Assembly (NCBI GenBank): GCA_026874595.1
Contig: CM049319.1
Location: forward strand, 64,224,417-64,288,416
Length of the DNA: 64,000 nucleotides
Source of the DNA: Sipunculus nudus
Lineage: Eukaryota; Annelida; Sipuncula; Golfingiida; Sipunculidae
Direction of reading: 5' to 3'
In this document: positions 1 through 12,000 of the stretch, piece after piece
Numbering within the stretch: position 1 is the stretch's first letter
How the letters are laid out: each line of letters opens with the position of its first letter
Translations under genes and position numbers: made by a program
The notes under the pieces: generated by a model
The model's input: the letters and a program-made list of their open reading frames with translations, nothing else
The model's database searches: none
Told to the model about the DNA's origin: nothing

Positions 1-289
1 GAATTTCTGTGAGTGTAAATCAGTAATCCAAAAGAAACTTGTAAAGCACTTAACCTAATTAAATGTGCTTGGTTACACAATCCTTTTTGGTATTACATGA
101 GAGTGCAGTCTGACATGTTTCCTGAAATTGTAGGCAAAAAAATTGGGATTCAGAGTTCCCAAGACACTGACAAATACTTTTTTTGTTTTTTTTTTGTTTT
201 TATCATTTTTGGTGAAGGTACACGTCTTCATTTCTTAAGTACTAACTTAACTATGTATGTAACTATTATTTTAAGACTTTAACAGGGCG

Positions 290-506
290 GTTGCACACGA
301 TTCATCTCATTTATGATTTATGTCCTGTTAACCAGGCCCAGTGACTACCACACATACAGTTCCTGGGTGTGTTATCACATCAATTGCTGGGTCATAGGAC
401 TGAGGAAACCCCGAAAGGTGGATTTGTTTGCGATTGAATGTGGCCTGGGGCACAGCTATCCCATTTAGCCTTAAGAGTGCTTACTCTGGGTGGAGGCCAG
501 TCTTGT
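290..506 (-). repeat. SINE body fragment, reverse orientation
   Basis: Its reverse complement matches the body of the tRNA-headed SINE at 29254 through shared blocks: a CCACCC start, a GGCTNAATGGGA block followed by GCTGTGCCC, then GGTAGTCACNGGGC and GTTAACA. The tRNA-like head is absent. Confidence 0.5.
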
Positions 507-1830
507 TAAAAATTTGATGTAATAATTTCTAATTAATGGACAATTTTAATCGAATGATGTCTGATTAATGGACATGATTTCAGTTTGATAGTCTAATATA
601 AAATGAATACCTGCAAATACTCTGATATATGTCACTGCTTCCTGTCAGTGTCATACATAAAAGGACTAATTTGACACAGTTGCTGTAATTTGGCTGTCTC
701 AAAAGTCAAGGATAAATACAATTAATAGATGCCTAATATTTGGAAAAAGTGACCTCTAGTCATCTGTTTTGTTAAGCCAATTACACTAACCATGATCACT
801 AAGCATACAAAATTTCAGGAAATGCATGAACCATCATCTCAGGAAAATACACAACTGGTATAACTTAGAAGTCTAAAAATAAAAATAAAATGGCATGTAA
901 ATAGGTGGCACAATGCTGCTACCACTTGTTCAACTGATAAGAATATCTATATAATCAATAGGCATATCACATTCTTTTGGGGAAACACTTGAAATCACTG
1001 CTGAGAAACTGGCACAATTTGCTTTAATTTGCTTGACTTTAGCAGTCTTAAAAATATAAGAAAAATTCAATAGAATAACAGAAAAAGTACAGGTGGAACC
1101 ACATATTTTACTCAGCTCATCAACTCTCTATTATCAGTGAGCAGACCATATTTTATTATAATATATTATAATAATTTTGAAGAACTGGAGCCATTTGTCC
1201 AATGGAAAATTTTTGTTCAACGGCCTCACATCCTCAAAAAAGGTTGACTTCCACAGTGCTCAAAACATGTTTTTGCTATTTAGCTAGCATTATATATGTC
1301 ACGGTTTCCTTATTTTGGGTGTTTCCAAGGAGATTTACCCGGACCTTTATGTCTCTCAAGCATGAATTTTCTGTGTCTTAAAGTTAGGACTAGTGCCTTG
1401 CTAAGGGAGGGACAGCTGGATAACCGGAAAACAGACAAAGACCCATCACTATGGTCAGCATGCTAAAATCAGCTGAGCTAAAAATTGAAAAAAATATTCC
1501 ACTTCCAGTAGAATAAAGTAAAGAATTTACACAAACTAATGTTCATTTAAGATGTAATAAGTTTGATATAATAGCATTCAGACTAGGTTTGTGTAATTTG
1601 AATGTTTTAAATATATTATGTTAAAACAATGAGAGCAGGTACTTATGTTATTTCAACATTGAGAAAACTGTATATGAGTAACAACCATGGGTGATCTATT
1701 TTACTTTGTTTGGTTTTTAAAAATTAGTAAAACAAGCTGGATATATGTAGAAAGGTTTCACATGTAACAGCTACAAGGTTGCTGACACTGAAACTTGTCT
1801 TGTTAATGAGATAATGGTAAAGACTTCAAC

Positions 1831-2210
1831 TGATAACGGTAAAGACGTCAAGGTTAATTATTCCAAACAATTTATATTGTTATTCAGCTCATGATTAATT
1901 TTGTGTCAGTGAATTATCTTTAACTGAAAAAATATTATGTTACCCTGACTCATGATTGACTTTTAATAAATTTAAATATTGTTTACATCTTTTTAATGGT
2001 ATAAATATAAACTTCATGTCTTTACCGTTATTGTCATAACGGCAAAGACAAAATGGAAAAAATATTTTTTGTATCATTTCTGTTGAATTTTCTAATCTAG
2101 CTTTGCCGTTTCTACACACATTTTGTGAGGACATATATTTTATTTCTGTGTAAAAATATTGTAATTCCTGATCAAAAAATTTTTGAAAATGTCTTTACCG
2201 TTATTTGTCA
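1831..2210. mobile_element. palindromic MITE-like element
   Basis: The motif AACGGTAAAGAC at the left (1835-1846) is mirrored by GTCTTTACCGTTAT at the right (2191-2204). A near-perfect hairpin of GTCTTTACCGTTAT and ATAACGGCAAAGAC sits at 2018-2049, and another GGTAAAGAC at 1816-1824. No target duplication is obvious. Confidence 0.45.
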
Positions 2211-2982
2211 CTTTTTGTGAAAATGGCCCATATATTGACATTTTTTATGGTCACCAAAGTCAAGGTCACCAGTATTTGAACTTCTCATACAACTTAGTTT
2301 GATAAAATTTGCTTATCAAAGTTGATTAAAAATATTTCATTTTAGGATACAATACAAGATTTGAGACATATAAAATGTATTATATTCATCCTTATTTGAA
2401 TAAAAATAACTTAATTTTCTCTCATAAAATTTATTTCCAGACCATAAATGTATTTAAATTACACTTATTGAAGTAGCTCTTCCATTGATATACTTGTATT
2501 ACATTGTTTGCCATTAAATGCTGCCCAGCAAATTTGTATCATTAAATGTCAGATTTCTGTTGAAACTGTTACAGTATTTGAGATTGTATTGCAAAGTTTT
2601 TATATATTTATTTATTTTTATAGCCCTAAGTAACATCATTAATGATAATATTTGGGGTACTGTCATGAATGCAGTTGTTCTGTAGGAATAGTAGAAGTAT
2701 AGTGAAACATGTGTTATGAGACTACCCATGTGACTGACCAAAATTGATCTTAATTTACAGGTTTTCTTATTAGACAGGTCGGTTATAACCAATATGAATG
2801 CTGTTGTTTTATGCTAGGATGGTCTTAATAGACTGGTGGTCTTCCAAACAGGTTCCACTGAATGCATTTTCATTAGTAGGTATGATCTTGGTGGCCAGCA
2901 GCTTTATCATACTATGCATGATGCAGTCCCAGCCATTACTGTGCTGTTTGTTGAAGTTCAATCTTTATTTATTGTGTTGCAG

Positions 2983-3046
2983 CAAAGTGGTCCCAGATGA
3001 CTTGTACGTTGATTCCCGGATGTTTGCCATGAGGAGCGCTGATCAT
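2983..3046 (+). CDS. exon 1 (first visible), residues 1-21
   Basis: The acceptor is a T-rich tract ending TTGCAG and the donor is CAT|GTAAGC. It enters in phase 2 and leaves in phase 0. It encodes KVVPDDLYVDSRMFAMRSADH, the start of the first CH-like segment. The same frame stays open upstream to 2798, so an unspliced 5' start is possible, but that upstream peptide is hydrophobic and unlike the protein. Confidence 0.7.
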
Positions 3047-6000
3047 GTAAGCTTGAATTTGACTCCACTTCTATTACTTGACTTAATGGTTTTGGTAAAA
3101 GAAATTTAAACATGTTGTGTAAATAAGTGGTACAGCTATTACATTTTGAGGTATATTTTATTTACATACACATGGCTACAGATAAGGTTACACCATTAAT
3201 TTTAATTGTAATTCTGTTGCTTACCTATAGACCTCAAATTTTGTACTTTTAGATTTTCAAGTTTTTATGGAGACTTGCCAGTCATGATATCTGGTTTCTA
3301 TGGGAACGGGCTGACTACCTGCAACAATTTGATGATGAGGTGTTGTCAGAAGTGCCATTCAAGGTTTGTATGATGTCACCACTGAAATTTAATCATGTCA
3401 TCCACAGTAGTTTAAGATATTTTACTTGTGTGTTCCAATCTCACCATCATCAACTGTTCAATACAGTGCAACCTGTTTAATCTGAATAGGCAAGGGACTA
3501 GCATTTTGTCCTTAATAGCCAGGTGTCATTATATATATTAGCCAGACAAACAAACATTTAAGAAAATGTATTAATTTTGTAGTTAATGCGATTCATATAT
3601 ATTTTATATATATATATATATATACTATTCCATAACCATGTGGTTCACTTACTCATTTTGAATCCTAGAGAGGAACCTCTTTCCGTCACTGGCAGAAATT
3701 TCCTGGTAAGCAGCTGGAAATTTGGCCTTGTGTTTTAGAACAGATGCAACTTGCATCTTTCTGCACAGAAACTGTTCTGCCAAGCTTGCACACCTTTCTT
3801 TGCAGTCTAACTTCTGTGAATGAGCTTAACTTTCTCCGACACCAGAGGGAAAAATCGTAATCAGAGCAATCAGAAGATGGTATCACATTGTGCATCCAGC
3901 TGCAAATTTAAAAAAATTGACACCCACTCTAATTGGTCTAATAACACCGGGACACCAGCTCTTTTGGTCTAGGTCTTAGCCCTGCGCCAGAAACAATTTT
4001 ATCAGACCAACAAGAGTGAGTGTCACATGTTTAAAATTTTGAGCTGGATGCACAAGACAATACCACACACTCATTGGTCTGATTACAATTCATTGTACTG
4101 TGCCCCCTGGTGGTCATATTTAGAGAATATTGCTATACAAAGCAGCGGTCACAGGAAGGGAGGTCTGGGATGACTGTTGTGTGTAACTGCTGCGTAAGAT
4201 GCATAAGAAACCAGCAACTTTTAAATGCCAGTATGATTAAAGCCTATTTTAACTTTTAAGAGTGTAACAAAGTTTTTTTTTAATTTCATAATCATCTGTA
4301 AATTTAATTGAAATGGTTGCATGTCCTTAATCTTTGTTTTGTACAGTGGATTCCTGAACCTCCTCCCATCAAGAAGAAGAAGTTTAAAACAAAAAAGTCT
4401 CTGCTATCAGGGTTTGGAGCCTCATCTGTTGTTCAGGAGAAAATTGAGGATGATGTGAGTAAAGAATACTTAAAGTCAGCTATACACCTGTCTTACCTGT
4501 AGAAATTATGTAATTTATGGCTTACTCTGTGTACATATTAATGTACCCTAGGTAATTCCTGTTTAGAAAGGTTCTTATAATGCCTCAGTGATGGACGTAA
4601 TGTGCTTCATTATCTACAAGCTGTTAGTAAACACGCCAATTGTTCCCAAGTTGACAAACAGAAAATCAATGTAACTGATGTTGTTGATTGTATATGGGGA
4701 GCTCACAGGTTGCAAGAAAACATTTGCAAAACTGTCCTTATTGAATTTGTTCGATTTATTTTAGCGGGCCCTTCACATCATAATACGGACACAGCACACA
4801 TCTCTTTGAAGTGGGTTAATAATTGTACCGTAAAAGTCGTTGCAGAAGTCGCATCCTTATTACAAGTCGTACCCTGACTTTTAGGATCCCCCTGGGGAAT
4901 AGCCGTTCAAGTTTAGTTTCAGGAAAAGTCCATAATATAGGTCGCACCCAGACTTCGGAGGCGTCCCATCCACCTGATACTTTTGGAATTTGAGTATCAT
5001 TTCTTGCGATGCAAGACTGCAACCAACGTCCCCGTAGTACTTTTGTGGTTTATAAACTAGATAACCATTTAAACGTAAAAATAATTGGACAGCTTTAATA
5101 CAATGCTTATATTTAAGGAATAACAACAGAATCTTTACATATAAAGTCGGGGTTCAATTGTCAGGTAAGATTTGTACAGTGCCAAAGTCAGCTGCGTCGG
5201 ATAACATTTTGTGCTGTGAAACGATGTCATTGTTGCCGTTTCTTACTAGGTTAAGTAACATTAGAATGCAAATATCAAGTTAAATGACTGTATTAATAAA
5301 CTAAAAGAGTCTGAGGCAAAATACTATCACAATCGAGCAACTCTTTAAATTGTTAAAGATCGTCAAACGTAGGGTGGATTCATTAGACTATGATTAGTTT
5401 GCGTACGCGTGACGAGTCCCAATCCGTCGCATTGGGCATGATTTGAACTGACTTAAGACAACTGAAAGATGGAAAGAATGATTCAGTTTGAATTTATTCA
5501 CCTAATTTCTTAAATGGGCTCTAAAACTGAATTTATTATCCCTTCAATTAAGTGTTACAACTTACCATCTAGGCGCGGCACATGCACGGTATTACTGAAA
5601 TCACTGAAATATATGTCAGTCAACAGGGGGATAATAAACGCTTTATTGACCGGTCAGTTAACGTAAAATAAACATAATTGAATTTACAGATATTATATTT
5701 ACTGGGACTTATGATTTATTTTTCTTTGATAATATCTGGAAAACCCAATTTCCATCGTTATCAGTGATTATATTCAAGTGGCTTGGATGTATGGCAAACT
5801 CAGCCGTGTTGAACCAGATCCGTCATGACACCAAACGGTGCCGGTTCCCGTGGAATTTAGGTGCGTATGTGGCATTTTAAGTAAATAAAATATATACCTA
5901 TATGGTGTTTGTTATTTCATTGTATTGATTAATGTGTCTTCATTAAAAAAATCACGAAAACGTCAACGCACGATTGACCGTAATGCATGCGTGCCGCCAT

Positions 6001-9000
6001 ATTGTTGGGCATACGATCGTCCTGAAAGAGACACGGGTAACACTCGAAGCAAATCGTATATTTGTAGCTCACGTGAAACGTTATAACATTGTTATCCAAA
6101 ACGCTTGAAAACCACGAGATGGTGACAGTGACGTAATGGTTCTTAATATGAGAGTTTATAATTGTGGATATCAGTCACGGAAGGCTTAGTTGACATGGGG
6201 ATGTAAAGGTCATTGCACGGGTGACCCGGGGCTTAAACTTCCGCTACACGGCTTCAAAGGTCAGCTGGTATTCAGCGATCAACCGGGCAGGCAAAAGAAT
6301 TCACGACGTATGTGTAGTGGATCAAGCTTGAATGTGACGCAACTTTACATGCATAAACGGATATGGAACCGCGAGTTTTTCATTATGGAAAGCATACCCA
6401 TATAGTTAAACGGAAAGAAAATGTACATCAAAGAGCGGCAGACTGGCATATGCGTCAAATTGACTCATGATATAATAGTAACGCAGATTAGTAAGTGTCA
6501 CTTGAATGGCGACTTATCAGAACGGGTAGGTCTTGAACTGGGCAAATTTGAAGTTTGCATTTAATGTTAATAAAATGAAAATTTCGTCAGTTCACAAAAT
6601 ATAAAGCATAAGAGATGGTTAAAAGTGTAAATTATTGGGGAAAGACGTTTCACAAAGCACTGGTTAAAGGTATTGCCGATTATCGCTCAACTGACGTCGT
6701 TCCATGTACCGGGAAAGCAGACAGAAACGGGAAAAGTACGTATTACAAGTCGCACCCCGACTTTGCTAGAAAATTCTAGTTTTTAGAATTCGATTTCCTA
6801 GTACAAGTCGCGACTTCTGCAACGACTTTTACGGTAGGTTAAAAATACGTCATGCATATTATTTGGAACAGTCGGACAAGTCTCAGTGCCAGATAGAACA
6901 CTTTTACACACTGGAGACACACATGCAGGACACAGCTCAACTCACCGTAAAACAGAAGCAAATCACAGAGTTCTTTAGGTGTTAACATGATGTAAATAAC
7001 ATCAGACATTTTGCATATTTTGTATATTTCTTTTGTATATGAAGTATATTGCCTGTGTTAATATATGTGATCTTTAATAACTAGCTATGGCTTGGCTTTT
7101 AATGTGTTCTCTTGTAAATATTTTTATTTTTAATAAAAGTTATCTAATACTGGTGTTTTTATTCTTTATCACAATACGAATAGTGTTACAAAACAAATTC
7201 TAAATTAATTAGATATTTGGCGGTCCAATCAATTATTCAGCTTCCCCTTACACTTTGTAGACGGTGAACTTCGCCTAAATGCAACTTTGGTTAATTGCAA
7301 CAAATTTGCTTGACAAAAGCCTCTTGCAATTAAGCGGCTTCGTCTATATTTCAATAAATGCAGAATGACTAACATATAATTATGAATGGCTCTAACAAGA
7401 ATCGATATAACAAATCATTAAATCTTTAGAAACAGTTATTTCTTACCAAAGTAGTCTTTATATGCCTATCTATGATGGGATGTATTATGGTATACTCATG
7501 GTCCATCCATTTGTCTTACTTGCAAAATTCATGCATAAGTGATCAATGAGGTTAGAGGCATCATATTGACTTATAAAAAAATTGGATGGATTTCCATGTC
7601 TCACCTGAATTAAATTCTTGGCTAAATTCATGCATATTAAATGTGTTCAGAGGTCACAAGATATTTGACTGCCTATTATGTACCTTTGTGGCACTCTTAT
7701 TAGATTATGCAGAATAAATGCAGAATAAATGCAGAATGACTAACATATAATTATGAATGGCTCTAACAAGAATCGATATAACAAATCATTAAATCTTTAG
7801 AAACAGTTATTTCTTACCAAAGTAGTCTTTATATGTCTATCTATGATGGGATGTATTATGGTATACTCATGGTCCATCCATTTGTCTTACTGTCTGTCTG
7901 TCTTCCACCAACCTTTAGTGTGGCTGTGATAACTTACCAGGGCTTTGATGGATCTTCATGAAACTAACTACTTAATAGATTATCTCACATTTAATGAGAT
8001 CAGAGATCATCTTGCTCCATTTTGATGTCCCAATGATAACTTACCTGGGATATGATGGATTTTGATTAAGCTTTACAGAAATATTAACCAATGTCATATC
8101 TCATCTAAATTCAGTTCCTTGCAAAATTCATGCATAAGTGATCAATGAGGTTAGAGGCATCATATTGACTTATAAAAAATTGGATGGATTTCCATGTCTC
8201 ACCTGAATTAAATTCTTGGCTAAATTCATGCATATTAAATGTGTTCAGAGGTCACAAGATATTTGACTGCCTATTATGTACCTTTGTGGCACTCTTATTA
8301 GATTATTCTTGCATCAAAGATGGTAAGATTCTGTGAAAGCAGAAATAGGCTAGTTGAAAAGTGTTAACTTTTAGACCGTACAGTACTTCTTACATTATCG
8401 CTGGCGCTGGCTACAGTACTTACAGACACAGTTATCTTTAACAATTTTAAACTCCTTGACTCCTTTCATGAAAATATGAAAATTTTGCTGAAAATCAAAT
8501 TCTGGTAACCAGAATTATTAATTGCCAGCCTTTTTTACACCCCTTGTGGAAAGAATCCTTCACTTTAATGTCTGAGACCACACACAATAGTGGCCATAAC
8601 TGAAACTTTGGTTTTGGGGTTGGAGTTGGAGTTGGACTGATCAAGTCCTTTCTGTGCTAAATTTTACCGATAGTCATGTGACCAAAAAGAAATGACACCT
8701 CTCCAGGACAGATCAGATCTCGACATTAACAGTTAACCACTTGCCTGGGGCAAGTAAAAGTTCTAGAAAATATTGGGAGGGCAACTAAAAGTCACCTTCT
8801 ACTTGCACAACTTTGTAAGTGAGCCAAACATAAAATTTTATCCAAAGACCTGAAAAAGGATGTTTGTGCTCTTAAATACAATTAATGATTTTTGTAGGGC
8901 AAGTAAAAATTCATATATGTCAATCAAAAGCTAGATGTTACTTGCACGGCTGGGCAAGTACTTTCAAAAGATTATGTAGAGCTCTGCAGATCTGTGATTT

Positions 9001-12000
9001 TGAGAAGTGAATGGAACCTGTATTACTAGACAATAGATCTTGAACAGTAGGAGCAAGGCATGGATGTACAGTAAAACCTCACCTAAGACCACCTCAGATT
9101 AGCAACCACCTTAAATGGCCACTACTATTTCATGGTCCCAATTTCTTTTTTCTCTCTTAATATAGGACCTTGCTTCAGCAACCACCTTGAAATTGAGAGC
9201 ACTTTATCAAGATCTTGTTGGTTGTCTTAATTTTTATTTTTCACTGAGTTGTAACACACAGTAACCATATCAATATTATGTTTTAGGAGCCAGATTACTC
9301 AAGTCGCTATGATCCATTCCCTCGCACAGACTACATGAAGAGATTCAAGCCTCACTTTCCAGACAAGAACAAGTACCCCTCACCAGAAAACATCATCCTG
9401 GAACTTGTCAACAAGCATCTGCGGGTAAGAGAGACCTTGAAGAAATAATGTTGAACCTTCTGTAAAAAAAATTAATTTTTGAATCTGGCTTCCCTCTCAG
9501 ATAGGTTTTGTGTAGTTTCTGCATGTGGAAATTAAAATCTTACCTGCCCTAATTTATTGGAGTAACCATGGTACTAAGCATCCCAGATCTTTATCAAAAC
9601 ACTTTCTAGCAGCTCAGAAAGCTGAAATATATTTTTCAGTTTCCATTATTATATTCCCTACAATTAAAAATATTATTTTGGTAACATGTGATCATCTTTT
9701 TATAAGCCCATGATATGATAGGAGTATTATGGTCTACCCACTGTCCATTCAACGGTCTGTCTTAATTATATATATAATGTCTGTCCATTAACTTGTAGTG
9801 TCGTGGGCTTTGATCGATTTTCACAAAACTCACCATAACTAGTGGTGGGAGTCGGTTCCTTTTCCATAAACGATCATCGGTTTGAGCAAACCGACTGATG
9901 ATCGATTATTAATCGGTTCAGACAAATATATGCAATTATCAAAGAAATATGCAATTATCTGTGAAACTCTACAAGCGTTTCCCCGGCAGGTATTCTCCTC
10001 TCGCGCACGAGTGTAACAATCCTCCCACGTATAAAGATACAATCAGACTAATTTTAAGGATTAAATAAAACAATCGGCAACGTCGGGTAATATCTTTCTG
10101 TATTGGAGTTAAGGACATCTAAACGCCATCCCGCCATCTCGTTAGAAAATTCTCCGCTAATTCTGCTGCTCCCTGCAAACTCAGAGATAACAGTTTAAGA
10201 AGTCCTCCGTTCTCGCATCTACCGTGTTATACTCAGTTACATATATGGAAGTTATTTGGGAACATAGACTCATTATATGAAGCGCGGAATGTGGTAAAAA
10301 ATGGAAGAATAATTTTTGCCTATAACATAAATGCATTCTGGAAAGAAAACAATATTATGATGTAATCGATAGTCGCCTTTGGTAATCGAGCGCTTGAAAG
10401 TGGCAGCAAACCGACTGACTTTCGATAAAACTCGATGATCGGCCCACCACTAACCATAACTACTGAATAACAGATTATCTCGCCTAAGTTCGATTATGGG
10501 CAACATCCATGCATATTTAATAAGGTCATGGGTCATTAGGCTACCATGTTGTGTCAATGCAATAACTTATGAAGAATATGAAGGATTTTGATAAAACTCA
10601 TCAGAAATGTAAATCAATAAAATATCTCACCTAAGTTCGATATCCAGCAAAATCCATGTATATTTAACAAGGTCAGAGGTCACCATACTTTGGAGGCACC
10701 TTGCAATTGGTGATTTACCTAAAATCTGATGGATTTTCATGAGACTCTTTACACATATTTACCAATAGAGTTTCTCACCTGATTTACCTTCATGCATATT
10801 TAATTAGGTCAGAGGCCGCCAGATACACGACAGGCATATTATGCATGTTTGCCGGCTCTTGTTCAATATAATATAATGTAGTTTATCAACAAAGTGTAAA
10901 ATGTTGTAATTATTGCTTTCTGTGTTTTATTTCAGATGGTGCATGAGGGAACAAAGCTGAGCTGCCCAGTACGTGTTTATATGCGTTCTCAACATTTGAA
11001 CACTGAAGTAAAGCTCACACTAGCATTAATGTTTCAGGCTGTAATACAATCAGAATTTGTGCATGGGCACAATGAGAATAAGTGTATATTTGACCAATGT
11101 TTGTCGGTGTCATTAAAAACAGGAAGAAAAAGACCGAAAATTGAAATTTTTATGCCCCCGCCACAAAGTGGCCGGGGCATATAGTTTTACCCATGTCCGT
11201 CAGTCCGTCATTCCGTCATTCCGAAATCAAACAGTTGTACGGACTTTTTTTCGCAATGCCTGCAGATATTGGCCTGATTTTTGGTGTGTGGGCAGATAAT
11301 GACCAGTTACAGATCGAGTTCGCGTTTCGTCCCGGTTGACCTACTTTGACTGTTTTACGGCTCCTAAACTTAGTAAATTTCATGAAAAATAGAAATTTTC
11401 ATGACAAATACACATGTACGGACTTTTTTTCGCAATGCCTGCAGATATTGGCCTGATTTTTGGTGTGTGGGCAGATAATGACCAGTTACAGATTGAGTTC
11501 GCGATTCGTCCCAGTTGACCTACTTTTGACCGTTTTACGGCTCCTAAACTTAGAAAATTTCATGAAAAATAGAAATTTTCATGACAAATACACATGTACG
11601 GACTTATTTTCGCAATGCCTGCAGATATTGGCCTGATTTTTGGTGTGTGGGCAGATAATGACCAGTTACATATCGAGTTCGCATTTCGTCCCGGTTGACC
11701 TTATTTTGACCGTTTTACGGCTCCTAAACTTAGAAAATTTCATGAAAAATAGAAATTTTATTGACAAATACACATGTACAGACTTTTTTTCACAGTGCCT
11801 GCAGATATTGGCCTGATTTTTAGTGTGTGGGCAGATAATGACCAGTTACAGATAGAGTTCGCGTTTCGTCCTGGTTGACCTACTTTTGACCGTTTTACGG
11901 CTCCTAAACTTAGAAAATTTCATGAAAAATAGAAATTTTATTGACAAATACACATGTACAGACTTTTTTTCACAATGCCTGCAGATATTGGCCTGATTTT

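Larger units (their letters stand above)
1..2982. other. upstream flank or intron, no exon identified
   Basis: AT-rich DNA. It holds a reverse SINE-body fragment (290-506), a weak reverse head of the CCGTCC element family near 1380-1490 (AGCTGAGCTAAAAATT), and a small inverted-repeat element (1831-2210). I found no phase-compatible upstream exon. Confidence 0.5.

Noticed and set aside
2798-3109. 103-codon open frame as a start exon of the main gene
   Set aside because: Only the part from 2983 fits the protein; the upstream part is hydrophobic and preceded by a good acceptor. A possible small exon at 2818-2851 gives the wrong phase or a stop.
4602-4826. 75-codon open stretch left of the 2-kb transposon as a gene or transposase relic
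   Set aside because: The peptide (HANCSQVDKQKINVTDVVDC and onward) shows no motif I can name, and the frame does not continue convincingly across the insertion at 6837.
6190-6405. 71-codon frame in the 2-kb element, repeated at 21903, as a transposase
   Set aside because: No DDE or DNA-binding motif; its conservation between copies is explained by recent duplication of the whole element.
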